This document shows positions 27,583 to 38,698 of a DNA stretch of 51,318 bases, in pieces. Position numbers and translations under genes: made by a program. This stretch comes from Sediminibacterium magnilacihabitans (GTDB taxonomy: Bacteria > Bacteroidota > Bacteroidia > Chitinophagales > Chitinophagaceae). Location of the stretch: the NCBI GenBank assembly GCA_002973575.1, contig PVEQ01000022.1, positions 1-51,318 on the forward strand. Direction: 5' to 3'. Every line of letters starts with the position of its first letter. The stretch's first letter is position 1. Below the pieces are notes generated by a model. That model searched no databases and was not told where the DNA came from. It worked only from the letters and a program-made list of their open reading frames with translations.

Positions 27583-27876
27583 ATGTACACCACCAGCCAA
27601 ATATTGACCATTTTAAAAGAGAAAAAGGCATACTTGCAAGGCAAGTATCCGATTTCTGAATTGGGCGTTTTTGGCTCTTATGCAAGAGGGGATTTCAACG
27701 AGCAAAGTGACATTGACATTCTCGTTGATTTCAATGAAAGGATCGATGGGTTTGAATATATACGACTTGCCCACGAATTGGAGGATACATTTAACCAGAA
27801 GGTTGATATCGTTTCCCGCAAAGGCATAAAGCCTCAATACTTACCTTATGTAGAGAAAAGCCTTATCCATGTCTGA
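27583..27876 (+). CDS. mntA: MNT-type nucleotidyltransferase antitoxin
   Basis: 97-aa minimal nucleotidyltransferase. ATG 27583 gives the normal N-terminus; the in-frame TTG at 27538 is rejected. The motif GSX10DXD is complete: Gly31-Ser32 in FGSYARGDF and Asp43-Asp45 in SDIDILVDF. In MNT/HEPN systems this protein silences its partner by adding AMP to it. The reading frame overlaps the HEPN gene by 8 bp, as is usual. Confidence 0.9.
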   Translation: MYTTSQILTILKEKKAYLQGKYPISELGVFGSYARGDFNEQSDIDILVDFNERIDGFEYIRLAHELEDTFNQKVDIVSRKGIKPQYLPYVEKSLIHV

Positions 27877-28210
27877 ACGTAATCTATCCTTACTACTTAC
27901 AGATATTAAGGTTTCAATTGAAAAAATTCTGGAGTATACAGCAGGAATGACTTTTGAATCTTATGAGGCTGATTCAAAGACAAAAGACGCAGTAGAAAGA
28001 AATTTCGAAATTATTGGAGAAGCTGCATCGCGAATTACCGATGATTTTAAAAAGCTACACCCCAGTGTTGAATGGCGTATTATAAAAGACTTCCGGAGTT
28101 TTATTATCCACGAATATTTTGGTATCAATAATCAGATTGTTTGGGATACCATTCAATACCGTTTGCCGGATTTATTGCAAAAGATTTCAAGTTTAATTTT
28201 GACCGACTAA
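27869..28210 (+). CDS. hepT: HEPN-domain RNase toxin (DUF86)
   Basis: 113-aa all-helical HEPN protein. The catalytic motif RX4HXY is present as Arg76, His81 and Tyr83 in FRSFIIHEYFG, with the upstream helix AVERNFEIIGEAASRI typical of DUF86. HEPN toxins are metal-independent RNases acting on tRNA or mRNA; the Tyr is the site the MNT partner modifies. The second motif residue, normally Asn in RN..., is Ser77 here, a common variant. Confidence 0.9.
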   Translation: MSERNLSLLLTDIKVSIEKILEYTAGMTFESYEADSKTKDAVERNFEIIGEAASRITDDFKKLHPSVEWRIIKDFRSFIIHEYFGINNQIVWDTIQYRLPDLLQKISSLILTD

Positions 28211-28273
28211 CAGGACTTAAAGCTGACACTTCCGTCCAAATGTTTTTCTGCAAAAACGGCTGAAAAATTTTTC

Positions 28274-28849
28274 TTATTTAGCTTCTTTTAGAGGGATATT
28301 ATAACTTCCAACAACGGGAATAACCACATTGTTGGTGTTTTTAAAATTACAGGAAAAATTCCCTTTCACAATATAAGTTACGTAAGTAGCCGTTGAATCT
28401 CTTTTTGTAATACTTGTTATATTATTTACCACATTGGCTGGCGCTAATACTGTGTTGCTAAAAAGGCTGGGAATGCTATTATCTATCAAGCCAATCACTA
28501 AATCACCATTACAGCCACTCGTTGAAAGCAATAAACCCCCATCAAAAATTCTATGAGGACCCGGTTTAATGGGAGCAAAATCAAGATTGTTGCTGTAATG
28601 TTTAATATAACAGTCTAAATAATAAGCATCTACATTTATCTGACCAATATTTGTTATGTTGTAACTTTTATTTGACACACAACCCTGCTGATTAGGCAAA
28701 ACAAATGTTGATACAGAACTTGTTGAATACTTTACATTCTGTATGTATGCATTTAAAAAGTAGGGAGAACTTACATTGTTATCGCTTGTTTTGCCACAGG
28801 CAACTGACACAACGGAAAATATTAAACCGTATACTAAATATCTTTTCAT
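28274..28849 (-). CDS. Predicted lipoprotein, unknown function
   Basis: 191-aa protein with a lipobox-type start: MKRYLVYGLIFSVVSVACGK, Cys18. The mature part is beta-rich and Asn/Ser/Thr-rich with four further cysteines, and I do not recognise the fold. It lies 48 bp downstream of the Omp85-like gene on the same strand, so it could be co-transcribed with that outer membrane protein. Confidence 0.75.
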   Translation of the reverse strand: MKRYLVYGLIFSVVSVACGKTSDNNVSSPYFLNAYIQNVKYSTSSVSTFVLPNQQGCVSNKSYNITNIGQINVDAYYLDCYIKHYSNNLDFAPIKPGPHRIFDGGLLLSTSGCNGDLVIGLIDNSIPSLFSNTVLAPANVVNNITSITKRDSTATYVTYIVKGNFSCNFKNTNNVVIPVVGSYNIPLKEAK

Positions 28850-28897
28850 AGTTTGATTATTTATTTAAATCCATCTATTAACATCACTATTAAAGAA

Positions 28898-30118
28898 TTA
28901 GAACACCTCACCTAAGTTTACATAAAACCCACTGCTGCCATTTCCAAACCCATAATCCAAACAAAGATTCGCGCCAGACTTTTTATTGAGTTTTACACGT
29001 ATCCCTGCGCCATAACCCGGCAATAAAGTATTATATGGTCTGAGGTTTCCGGAAAAATGTTCAACATTAAAAAATACAACGCCTCCAAGCAATCCATTAC
29101 GGGAAATGCCGTACCTGTATTCTGTTTCGAAATAAGTCATTTGTTTTCCCCTGAACCTGCTTTGTACATAGCCTCTTCCTGTGTTGTATTGATCATCCCA
29201 TGCAGTACTTGGCAACAATAAATAGTTAAGATCCCCGACAAGTGTTAACCAGTTATAACTCCAAAAAGCTAATGTGTTTTTAGAACCCCTCGGGAAATTT
29301 ATATACTTTCTGGCGTCAATCAAAAGAGACGCCCATTCATCATCGCTGCCCAATTCTTGCAGGTTTTGCCTTAATACCACATTTAAAAAATTACCTTTTT
29401 CAGGGTTTATTTGATTAGCCCTTGAATCATATAATAATTTAAAAACGGGACCACTTGCGGTTGCATTATTACCGATCTCTTTTTGTATAAACACATTGAT
29501 CAATCTGGTTTGCGGATCAATTACTTTGATTTTCCAGAAATAATCATAATAAAACCCGATTCCGGCATAGAAATCTTTGTAGACTCTTTTTAGAATTGTT
29601 TGGTGCAGCTTGATTAGATTAAAGTCAATCGTATGATTCTGGTTTGGATCTGTTGCCCCGCCTAGACCAAAAATATCAGAAGGATAAGAAATATACCGGT
29701 TATCCGAAATGAAATTATACTTACCTCCTTTTGACCATATATCTGCATATAATGGGAAAATGATTTGATTATATTGAGAGTAAGTAAGACTGGTTGTAAT
29801 AGCGGAGATTTTTGCGCCCTCTCCTTTATCATTATAATAACCAATATTGGCGCCGATCAATCCTGCAAAACCGGTTTGTAAAGTATATCCTGCACCTGGA
29901 AGTACAGTCAAAAAATATTTTTTAGTTTTTTGTTTCCCGGCAAGCGAATCAATTTTTTTGTCTGCCCTTTTTCTACTGAACACGTCTTTTAAATCTTTAT
30001 CGGGAATAGTAACCGAATCTTTTCTGTTTGTAATGGGTTTCGATGAATCTGCTTGTGAAAATAAATGCTGCGACATAGTTATACAAATAACCAATAAGGG
30101 TGCAGCCTTAAGATGCAT
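28898..30118 (-). CDS. Omp85/BamA-TamA-like outer membrane barrel protein
   Basis: 406 aa from ATG 30118, which gives a signal peptide (MHLKAAPLLVICITMSQHLFSQ). The frame stays open upstream but runs through hairpin-rich spacer, so a longer start is rejected. The barrel resembles the C-terminal half of BamA/TamA: FKLLYDSRANQINPEKGNFLNVVLRQN, TGRGYVQSRFRGKQMTYFETEYRYGI and an ending GFYVNLGEVF. POTRA domains are absent. It may act as a surface antigen or lipid/protein insertase, but its role is unknown. Confidence 0.82.
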   Translation of the reverse strand: MHLKAAPLLVICITMSQHLFSQADSSKPITNRKDSVTIPDKDLKDVFSRKRADKKIDSLAGKQKTKKYFLTVLPGAGYTLQTGFAGLIGANIGYYNDKGEGAKISAITTSLTYSQYNQIIFPLYADIWSKGGKYNFISDNRYISYPSDIFGLGGATDPNQNHTIDFNLIKLHQTILKRVYKDFYAGIGFYYDYFWKIKVIDPQTRLINVFIQKEIGNNATASGPVFKLLYDSRANQINPEKGNFLNVVLRQNLQELGSDDEWASLLIDARKYINFPRGSKNTLAFWSYNWLTLVGDLNYLLLPSTAWDDQYNTGRGYVQSRFRGKQMTYFETEYRYGISRNGLLGGVVFFNVEHFSGNLRPYNTLLPGYGAGIRVKLNKKSGANLCLDYGFGNGSSGFYVNLGEVF

Positions 30119-30202
30119 ACAGGGTAGTTTAAGTGCAAAATAATTTTTTATAATTAAAAGAAGCAGGTTTTGCCTTATTTCTTTTATTATCGGCGAAGCT
30201 CC

Positions 30203-30230
30203 ACCCACCGTCGCTGAAGCTATGGTGGGC
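30203..30230 (-). repeat. REP-like hairpin, copy A
   Basis: A 28-nt hairpin with 7-bp stem arms (30203-30209, 30224-30230). On the minus strand it reads GCCCACC ... GGTGGGT. It shares 22 of 28 positions with copy B at 30319-30346, including the loop. Confidence 0.5.
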
Positions 30231-30263
30231 AACGCCGCCTGGTTGTAAAGATACCGAACTCTT

Positions 30264-30280
30264 GTCGGGCGTTGCCCGAC
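30264..30280. repeat. Short hairpin GTCGGGC-GTT-GCCCGAC
   Basis: A perfect 7-bp stem with a 3-nt loop between the two REP-like copies. No T-run follows on either strand. Its function is unknown. Confidence 0.4.
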
Positions 30281-30308
30281 GAAGCCCGCCTCAAGAACAG
30301 CGTGTATA

Positions 30309-30346
30309 AAAAACAAAAGCCCGCCGTCACTGAAACTCTGGCGGGC
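30309..30346 (-). terminator. Terminator of tRNA-Pro, REP-like hairpin copy B
   Basis: On the minus strand GCCCGCC (30346-30340) pairs with GGCGGGC (30325-30319) and is followed by TTTTGTTTTTT. This is a good intrinsic terminator placed 4 bp after the tRNA end. The hairpin is a close relative of copy A at 30203-30230. Confidence 0.75.
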
Positions 30347-30350
30347 GAAG

Positions 30351-30424
<74 letters not shown>

Positions 30425-30472
30425 AAACCAATGATGATCTCATTCAGGGATGCTAAATTAAGATTTTCACAG

Positions 30473-31225
30473 TTAAGCCAGTACCTTATAGTACATTTTC
30501 TCCCAATCCTCGTTCTTCTTCAGCGCGTCTTTTACATAAATGGAATTCGTAATGCTGTTGATCACGAAGTTGTTGATGCGCTCTCCTATTTTGCTGTAAG
30601 GACGTTTGGTATCGATCAATAACACCACACGGATGCCATCTGAGTCATTCCATACTTCGTGGTTATAGGTATCGTCAAAGAAAACGGCTTTACCCTGTTC
30701 CCAATGAATATACTCTCTGTCCACACGCATACGGCACTCACCGGGTTTACCCGGAATGATCAGCCCGAGATGGGTTCTTACAATTCCTTTAAAGATGCCC
30801 TTGTGCGCAGGAATATGTTTACCTGGATGAAGGATGGAAAAAAATCCGGTCAGTAAATCGGGGATCTGATCTAATACTTTAGCAGTAGCCGGACAGCGCT
30901 CGCGATTCTTTTCTGCTTTATGTCCGAAGCCTTGCAGGAAAAAAGTTTTCCATTTATTATCGGTTGTGAGCAACGATTCAGCAGGTTGTATATCCTGGAT
31001 ATTGGGAAGATCGTTCTGGCTGGCCAGCAGGGCGTGCGCCTCCGCCTGAATGTTCTCCCAATTGTCCTCCAGAATTTTTGCCCAGGGAAATTCTTCTTTT
31101 GGCAGGATAGGTTTGCTGCTCACTTTTGAAAAAGGGGTCATCAAATTTCCCAATCCCATTAAAACACGATTGGCTATTTGTAAAGTGAAAAAATGCGACA
31201 GTTTTGATTGTAGGTTATTAGGCAT
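30473..31225 (-). CDS. Aspartyl/asparaginyl beta-hydroxylase-like dioxygenase
   Basis: 250-aa Fe(II)/2-oxoglutarate enzyme of the AspH family. The double-stranded beta-helix carries His152 in VRTHLGLIIPG and His189 in FFDDTYNHEVWND as iron ligands, with Arg199 in IRVVLLID to hold 2-oxoglutarate. This matches the two-His form of the family. Bacterial members may hydroxylate proteins, lipids or small molecules. No membrane segment is clear. It is the gene just upstream of tRNA-Pro on the same strand, but probably a separate transcript. Confidence 0.88.
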   Translation of the reverse strand: MPNNLQSKLSHFFTLQIANRVLMGLGNLMTPFSKVSSKPILPKEEFPWAKILEDNWENIQAEAHALLASQNDLPNIQDIQPAESLLTTDNKWKTFFLQGFGHKAEKNRERCPATAKVLDQIPDLLTGFFSILHPGKHIPAHKGIFKGIVRTHLGLIIPGKPGECRMRVDREYIHWEQGKAVFFDDTYNHEVWNDSDGIRVVLLIDTKRPYSKIGERINNFVINSITNSIYVKDALKKNEDWEKMYYKVLA

Positions 31226-31424
31226 ACTAGACGTTTAAAAGGTTTCCAAATTCAGAAACAAAATTAATTTTTATTACATCTGTCAGTACCCGGGCGCTTT
31301 GCCAGTCATCCAAATTTACCAATTTATAAAATATTATACAAAAGCAGCAGACATTACACATTGTCCAATGGCGTATTGAAAATTTAAACGGCGTAAATCG
31401 GATAACTGTCTTACTTTCGCTCTG

Positions 31425-31497
31425 CTTTAGGGGTGCCAATAAGAAAGGCTGAGATCATACCCTCGCACCTGATCAGGATAATGCCTGCGCAGGAAAA
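31425..31497 (+). promoter_or_regulatory. TPP riboswitch (thi box)
   Basis: All conserved blocks of the TPP aptamer are present in order: GGGGTGC (31430-31436), CTGAGA (31449-31454), ATACCC (31457-31462), ACCTGATC (31467-31474), GGATAATGCC (31476-31485) and GCG-AGGA. It precedes thiS by 76 nt. A short hairpin GATGC-TCC-GCATC (about 31504-31516) lies in the expression platform, so control may be by start-site masking or termination. TACTTTCG at 31412-31419 may be the -7 box (one mismatch). Confidence 0.95.
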
Positions 31498-31573
31498 AGT
31501 AACCGATGCTCCGCATCTCTTATTTTCTCCCTTAAAGTACCTGTTCCTTATTCTTTCATTCTTAATCTGCGGT

Positions 31574-33650
<2,077 letters not shown>

Positions 33651-33655
33651 TTGTT

Positions 33656-34432
33656 TTGAAAACAACCCGACCATATGTATTGAGTATTGCAGGCTTCGAC
33701 CCCAGCGGCGGAGCCGGCATACTGGCCGATATCAAAACCATTGAAGCCAATGGCGGATATGGATTGGGGGTATTATCGGCCAATACATTCCAGAACGATA
33801 TCGCTTTTGAAAAGACCGAATGGATACCGATTGAAACGATCAAAGAACAACTGACCGTGTTGTTCAAAAGATTTCAAACACATCATTACAAGATCGGACT
33901 CATCGAAAGCCTCGAAGTACTGGAAGAACTGGTTGTTTTCATCAAAGCCCATCATGCCGGTGCCGTCATTACCTGGGATCCTATATTGAAAGCGAGTGCA
34001 GGATTCTCTTTTCATGATCGCATAGACAAGAGACGATTACAAGCAGTGATGAAACAGATCAGCGTTATTACACCCAATATCCCTGAAGCAGAACAACTTT
34101 TTGGTGAAGGAGCAGCATTGCACCAACAATTACTGGAGAACAGTGAATACTGCGCCATTTACCTGAAAGGCGGACATGCAACAGAAGTCATGGCTACCGA
34201 TACATTGTATGCAGAACACACAACCTATACTTACCAGCAACCCAGGATCGCCTACGGCGAAAAACACGGAAGCGGCTGCGTATTATCTGCTGCATTGGCC
34301 ACGCAACTTGCTTTGGGAAAAGACCTGCCAACAGCCGCAGAAAATGCAGGCAGGTACACACATTTATTTTTATCCAGCAATCAAACATTGTTAGGATATC
34401 ATCAATACCCGGTTTATCATGAAACAAATTAG
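33656..34432 (+). CDS. thiD: Hydroxymethylpyrimidine (phospho)kinase ThiD
   Basis: 258-aa ribokinase-fold enzyme phosphorylating HMP and HMP-P. The start PYVLSIAGFDPSGGAGILADIKTIEANGGYG is the ThiD signature, and KHGSGCVLSAALATQLALG is the anion-hole motif near the C-terminus. The start codon is TTG at 33656, 5 bp after thiC; ATG 33675 is out of frame. It overlaps thiE by 14 bp. Confidence 0.95.
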   Translation: MKTTRPYVLSIAGFDPSGGAGILADIKTIEANGGYGLGVLSANTFQNDIAFEKTEWIPIETIKEQLTVLFKRFQTHHYKIGLIESLEVLEELVVFIKAHHAGAVITWDPILKASAGFSFHDRIDKRRLQAVMKQISVITPNIPEAEQLFGEGAALHQQLLENSEYCAIYLKGGHATEVMATDTLYAEHTTYTYQQPRIAYGEKHGSGCVLSAALATQLALGKDLPTAAENAGRYTHLFLSSNQTLLGYHQYPVYHETN

Positions 34433-35054
34433 TAAACTACAATACATCACCACATCTGCCGACCTGGCACGTATGGCCTGCGAAGCCGGTGTTGACTGGA
34501 TACAGTTGCGGCTGAAAAATATTACTTATGAAGCTTACAAAACAACAGCATTGGATGTACTTGCTGTTTGTCGTGAGCACCAGGCAAAACTGATCATCAA
34601 CGACAATGTATCGCTGGCGTTGGATATTGGTGCCGATGGCGTGCATATAGGAAAAGAAGACATGCCGCTGTCGAAAGCCAGGGCCATCCTGGGCAATGAT
34701 TATATCATTGGATGTACGGCCAACACACTGGAAGACCTGCGAAAAATTGCCAAAGGTCCGGCGGACTATATTGGATTAGGCCCTTATCGTTTCACCACTA
34801 CCAAAGAAAAACTGAGTCCTGTATTAGGATTGCAAGGCTACCACGCTCTTTTTGAACAATTGATACAGGAAGGATTGGTTATTCCACCCGTGGTGGGTAT
34901 CGGCGGCATCTGTGCAGAAGACGTGCCGCTTTTACTGGAAACGGGTTTGCATGGTGTTGCTGTTTCCGCTGCTATTTCACAGGCCCCGAAAGTGAAAAAA
35001 GCCGCGCGCGCATTTGTTGAGTTGTGTAACCATCATACCATTAAAACCGTTTGA
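34419..35054 (+). CDS. thiE: Thiamine phosphate synthase ThiE
   Basis: 211-aa TIM-barrel enzyme joining HMP-PP and thiazole phosphate. [60 protein letters not shown] and [27 protein letters not shown] are the conserved ThiE blocks. It starts inside thiD (14-bp overlap) and ends 1 bp before the thiG ATG. A divergent homologue lies at 37987-38601. Confidence 0.95.
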   Translation: MKQISKLQYITTSADLARMACEAGVDWIQLRLKNITYEAYKTTALDVLAVCREHQAKLIINDNVSLALDIGADGVHIGKEDMPLSKARAILGNDYIIGCTANTLEDLRKIAKGPADYIGLGPYRFTTTKEKLSPVLGLQGYHALFEQLIQEGLVIPPVVGIGGICAEDVPLLLETGLHGVAVSAAISQAPKVKKAARAFVELCNHHTIKTV

Positions 35055-35055
35055 G

Positions 35056-35829
35056 ATGAAAGATGCATTGATCATTGGCGGACAATCATTCAACAGTCGC
35101 CTCATTACAGGAACCGGCAAATTCGGTAACCACCAGTTGATGGAAGAAGCGTTGCTCGCTTCCGGAACTGAATTGGTAACGATGGCGTTGAAGCGTATAG
35201 AAAAAGACGACGACGATGATATATTGAAACATCTTCGCCATCCTTCCATACACTTACTGCCCAACACATCGGGTGTGCGCAATGCAAAAGAAGCAGTGTT
35301 CGCCGCGCAAATGGCCAGGGAAGCGTTGGAAACGAATTGGCTCAAACTCGAGATCCATCCCGATCCCAAATACCTGTTGCCCGACCCCGTTGAAACGCTG
35401 GAAGCAGCAGCAGAACTGGTAAAACTCGGCTTCATTGTATTACCTTATATCCATGCCGATCCGGTGCTGTGCAAGCGGCTCGAAGAAGTAGGTGTTGCTG
35501 CTGTAATGCCGCTAGGTTCGCCCATTGGAAGTAACAAAGGATTGAAAACGATTGATTTCCTGCAAATCATCATTGAACAAAGCAATGTGCCAGTGATTGT
35601 TGATGCAGGAATAGGCGCCCCCAGTCACGCTGCCGCCGCTATGGAGCTAGGCGCTGACGCTGTTCTTGTAAACACCGCCATCGCCGTCTCCGCAGACCCC
35701 ATAACTATGGCCCTTGCCTTCAGGCAAGGGATAGAATCAGGAAGAAAGGCGTGGTTAGCAGGTTTGGGTGCAGTGAGCGATCATGCGCACGCCAGCAGCC
35801 CGTTCACACAATTTTTAGCAGAACTCTAA
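35056..35829 (+). CDS. thiG: Thiazole synthase ThiG
   Basis: 257-aa enzyme forming thiazole phosphate from deoxyxylulose phosphate, dehydroglycine and ThiS thiocarboxylate. ATG 35056 gives the family start [19 protein letters not shown]; the longer in-frame start at 35014 would overlap thiE by 41 bp. [43 protein letters not shown] and [28 protein letters not shown] are the conserved blocks. Confidence 0.96.
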   Translation: MKDALIIGGQSFNSRLITGTGKFGNHQLMEEALLASGTELVTMALKRIEKDDDDDILKHLRHPSIHLLPNTSGVRNAKEAVFAAQMAREALETNWLKLEIHPDPKYLLPDPVETLEAAAELVKLGFIVLPYIHADPVLCKRLEEVGVAAVMPLGSPIGSNKGLKTIDFLQIIIEQSNVPVIVDAGIGAPSHAAAAMELGADAVLVNTAIAVSADPITMALAFRQGIESGRKAWLAGLGAVSDHAHASSPFTQFLAEL

Positions 35830-35838
35830 ACAACCCCT

Positions 35839-36942
35839 ATGTTCCAGGAGCTATTCGATCAATACCAGTGGGATGAGATAAAGCAAAGCATCTACCGTAA
35901 AACAGCGGCAGATGTGGAAGCTGCTTTGCGCAAAAACAAACGCAACCTGGAAGATTTCAAAGCGTTGATCTCTCCCGCAGCCATGCCTTATCTCGAAGAG
36001 ATGGCCATGCTGAGCCATCGCCTTACACAAAAGCGTTTTGGCAAAACACTGCAATTGTATATTCCCTTATATCTTTCGAACGAATGCCAGAATATATGTA
36101 CTTATTGCGGGTTCAGTCTGCATAACCAGATACCACGCAAAACGCTATCGCTTTCCGAGATTCAGCAGGAGGCCGGTTACCTGAAGCAACAAGGATTTGA
36201 ACACGTACTGCTGGTTACAGGTGAAGCGAACAGAACCGTAGGTGTTGATTACCTGAAAAATGCTATTACTTTATTGAAACAACAGTTTGCCAATGTGTCG
36301 ATGGAAGTACAGCCGCTGGAGCAAGACGAATACGAAACACTGATCGATGCGGGACTACATACGGTGCTGGTGTACCAGGAAACCTATCATAAAGACGATT
36401 ACAAACTGCACCACACCAAAGGAAAAAAATCTAATTTCTATTACCGCCTCGCCACGCCCGACAGGCTTGGCAAGGCCGGTATTCATAAGATTGGACTGGG
36501 TGTTTTGATTGGACTGGAAGACTGGCGCACCGATAATTTTTTTACCGCCCTGCATTTGCAATACCTGGAGAAAACTTACTGGCAAACAAAATACAGCATC
36601 TCTTTTCCCAGGTTAAGACCTGCAGAAGGATTGATAGAACCCAAAGTGGTGATGAATGATAAAGAGTTGGTACAACTGATTTGTGCCTGGCGTATTTTTA
36701 ACGAAGAAGTGGAGTTGTCAATGTCGACCCGCGAAAATGAAAAATTCCGCGATCATATCATTCAACTGGGTATCACCAGCATCAGCGCCGGTTCTAAAAC
36801 AAACCCGGGTGGTTATATAACCGCAGTAGAATCGTTAGAGCAGTTTGAAATTGACGACAGCCGCAGTCCGGCAGAAGTAGTGCGTATGATAGAGCGACAG
36901 GGATACAAAGCCGTGTGGAAAGACTGGGAAGCTTTTGCATAA
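35839..36942 (+). CDS. thiH: 2-iminoacetate synthase ThiH
   Basis: 367-aa radical SAM enzyme cleaving tyrosine to dehydroglycine for ThiG. The CX3CX2C cluster is Cys83, Cys87, Cys90 in NECQNICTYCGFS, followed by FEHVLLVTGEANRTVGVDYL and STRENEKFRDHIIQLGIT, typical of ThiH. Presence of thiH rather than thiO points to anaerobic-type, tyrosine-based thiazole synthesis. Its TAA overlaps the ATG of the next gene (TAATG). Confidence 0.95.
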   Translation: MFQELFDQYQWDEIKQSIYRKTAADVEAALRKNKRNLEDFKALISPAAMPYLEEMAMLSHRLTQKRFGKTLQLYIPLYLSNECQNICTYCGFSLHNQIPRKTLSLSEIQQEAGYLKQQGFEHVLLVTGEANRTVGVDYLKNAITLLKQQFANVSMEVQPLEQDEYETLIDAGLHTVLVYQETYHKDDYKLHHTKGKKSNFYYRLATPDRLGKAGIHKIGLGVLIGLEDWRTDNFFTALHLQYLEKTYWQTKYSISFPRLRPAEGLIEPKVVMNDKELVQLICAWRIFNEEVELSMSTRENEKFRDHIIQLGITSISAGSKTNPGGYITAVESLEQFEIDDSRSPAEVVRMIERQGYKAVWKDWEAFA

Positions 36943-38003
36943 TGTTATCACAAGAAGAAATAGAACGTTATAGCCGGCAACTAATATTGCCGGAGATCGG
37001 TACAGCCGGGCAATTGAAGCTGCAACAAGCCAAAGTATTGCTCATTGGTGCAGGCGGGTTAGGATGCCCTGCTGCACAGTACCTCGCTGCTGCCGGCATT
37101 GGTACACTGGGTATTGCCGATGGAGACAAAGTAGAAACGAGTAACCTGCAAAGGCAGGTGTTATATACGCGGGAAGATATTGGCCAATCCAAAGCCCAGG
37201 TGGCAGCAGCAAAAATGCGTTTGCTGAATCCGTTCATACAAGTACACGCGCATGCAATTACAGTTACCAAAGGCAATATCTTATCCTTGTTTGAAGGATA
37301 CGACCTCATTGTAGATGGTTCTGACAATTTTGCCACCAGGTATTTGGTAAATGATGCCTGTGTGATCACAGGCAAGCCTTTGGTCTTCGGTTCTATTTTC
37401 AAATTCGAGGGACAGGTATCGGTATTCAATTGGGGCGATGGACCTACTTATCGTTGTGTATTCCCCGAACCACCCGGAAACGATGAAGCGCCCGATTGCG
37501 CCACTATTGGTGTGATCGCTACATTGCCTGGTATAGTAGGCACCCTCATGGCCAATGAAGTGATCAAGCTCGTTACCGGAATCGGAGAAACCTTGTCGGG
37601 CCGCCTCCTGGTGATCAATGCATTGAACATGCAGCTACAGGAGTTCCGTTTTGAAGCGATTGCCGGCAATAAACAGATCAGGCAATTGAGCGATTATGTA
37701 TTCGACTGTCCTACACTACCTGCCGATACCATTTCTTATGAAGCATTGCAAGCGATGAATGAAACAACAGCGGTAGAACTGATCGATGTAAGAGAAGCAG
37801 AAGAGCGGGTACTGTTTCACATCGGCGGCATGCATATACCCTTATCGACATTGCCTCAACAAGCAATGCAACTAGACCCAGCACAGACTTATATATTGTA
37901 TTGCGCGTCTGGTATCAGGAGCGCGAAAGCTGTAAGCATATTAAAAGAAAAGGGCTTTAACCATGTGCTGAGTTTAGCAAATGGCATCAAAGACATTCGC
38001 TGA
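36942..38003 (+). CDS. thiF: ThiF/MoeB-type adenylyltransferase with C-terminal rhodanese
   Basis: 353-aa enzyme that adenylates the ThiS C-terminus. ATG 36942 overlaps the thiH stop. The E1-like part has GAGGLGCPAAQYLAA (36-50), GDKVETSNLQRQVLY and Asp130. A rhodanese domain (about 277-353) ends the protein, with Cys321 in YCASGIRSAK as sulfur acceptor. Oddity: MoeB/ThiF proteins usually bind zinc through CxxC pairs, but here the first reads TYRC (Thr169, Cys172) and the second pair is absent. It may also serve MoaD, as fusions of this type do. The 3' end overlaps the convergent gene by 17 bp. Confidence 0.92.
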   Translation: MLSQEEIERYSRQLILPEIGTAGQLKLQQAKVLLIGAGGLGCPAAQYLAAAGIGTLGIADGDKVETSNLQRQVLYTREDIGQSKAQVAAAKMRLLNPFIQVHAHAITVTKGNILSLFEGYDLIVDGSDNFATRYLVNDACVITGKPLVFGSIFKFEGQVSVFNWGDGPTYRCVFPEPPGNDEAPDCATIGVIATLPGIVGTLMANEVIKLVTGIGETLSGRLLVINALNMQLQEFRFEAIAGNKQIRQLSDYVFDCPTLPADTISYEALQAMNETTAVELIDVREAEERVLFHIGGMHIPLSTLPQQAMQLDPAQTYILYCASGIRSAKAVSILKEKGFNHVLSLANGIKDIR

Positions 38004-38601
38004 TCGCATTTTTGATCTTGCTGAAAGCAGCCAGGGGATCAGCTTCTTCCCAAATAGCGCCCAATACAGCCACACCATCAAATCCTTTTTGAAATAATTC
38101 AGGAATATGCGCATGCGTAACACCACCCAGCGCCACAACAGCAGGTAAATCGGTTGCGGCATTATCTTTCATTGGTTGTAAATAATTGAGGTCGATCGAT
38201 GCCTGGTATCCTTTTTTAGAAATACTATTGTAAACAGGACTGATGAAAACATAATTAAGTGGATAATTGTTCTCTTCCACTTCCCGCCAGGAATGTACAG
38301 AGGCTGACAGAGATATCGGGTATAGTTCCAATATCCGCTTCATCTGTGTTTGATCGTGCAGCACATGGTTCTTGCAATGCAACCCCAGTGAATGATAGGT
38401 AAGCACCAGGTCGAACTGCTCGTGCACTGCAATACGATGATGATACTCCGGATCAATTTGTTGCAGGTAAGCATGGTATTGATCGCTACCGAAATCTTTT
38501 TTACGCAGGTGTAACCTGTCGAGCCCCAGTTGAAACAACTGATTTACCAGCGAAGCTTCCTCCGGCACGGTATTTTCGGGTGTAATAACGATCAGTTTCA
38601 T
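37987..38601 (-). CDS. Second ThiE/TenI-like protein
   Basis: 204-aa TIM-barrel protein of the ThiE/TenI superfamily: GLDRLHLRKKDF, a YVFISPVYNSISKKGY block and VVALGGVTHAHIPELFQKGFDGVAVLGAIW. The first half lacks the clear [10 protein letters not shown] and DGVHIG motifs seen in the neighbouring thiE, so it may be a thiazole tautomerase (TenI role) or a second synthase. It is convergent with and overlaps the end of the operon, outside riboswitch control. Confidence 0.85.
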   Translation of the reverse strand: MKLIVITPENTVPEEASLVNQLFQLGLDRLHLRKKDFGSDQYHAYLQQIDPEYHHRIAVHEQFDLVLTYHSLGLHCKNHVLHDQTQMKRILELYPISLSASVHSWREVEENNYPLNYVFISPVYNSISKKGYQASIDLNYLQPMKDNAATDLPAVVALGGVTHAHIPELFQKGFDGVAVLGAIWEEADPLAAFSKIKNAISECL

Positions 38602-38698
38602 TGATAAGGTAAATTTACAACCGCTTATCCTGTTTTCAAGGTAGCATTTTTCAAAAAAACTTAGCTTGAGTACCTTTCACCTTGCCAGCGCATAAAAG

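Noticed and set aside
30119..30316. 5' extension of the Omp85-like gene
   Set aside because: The frame runs through hairpin-rich spacer with no signal peptide; ATG 30118 gives a proper one.
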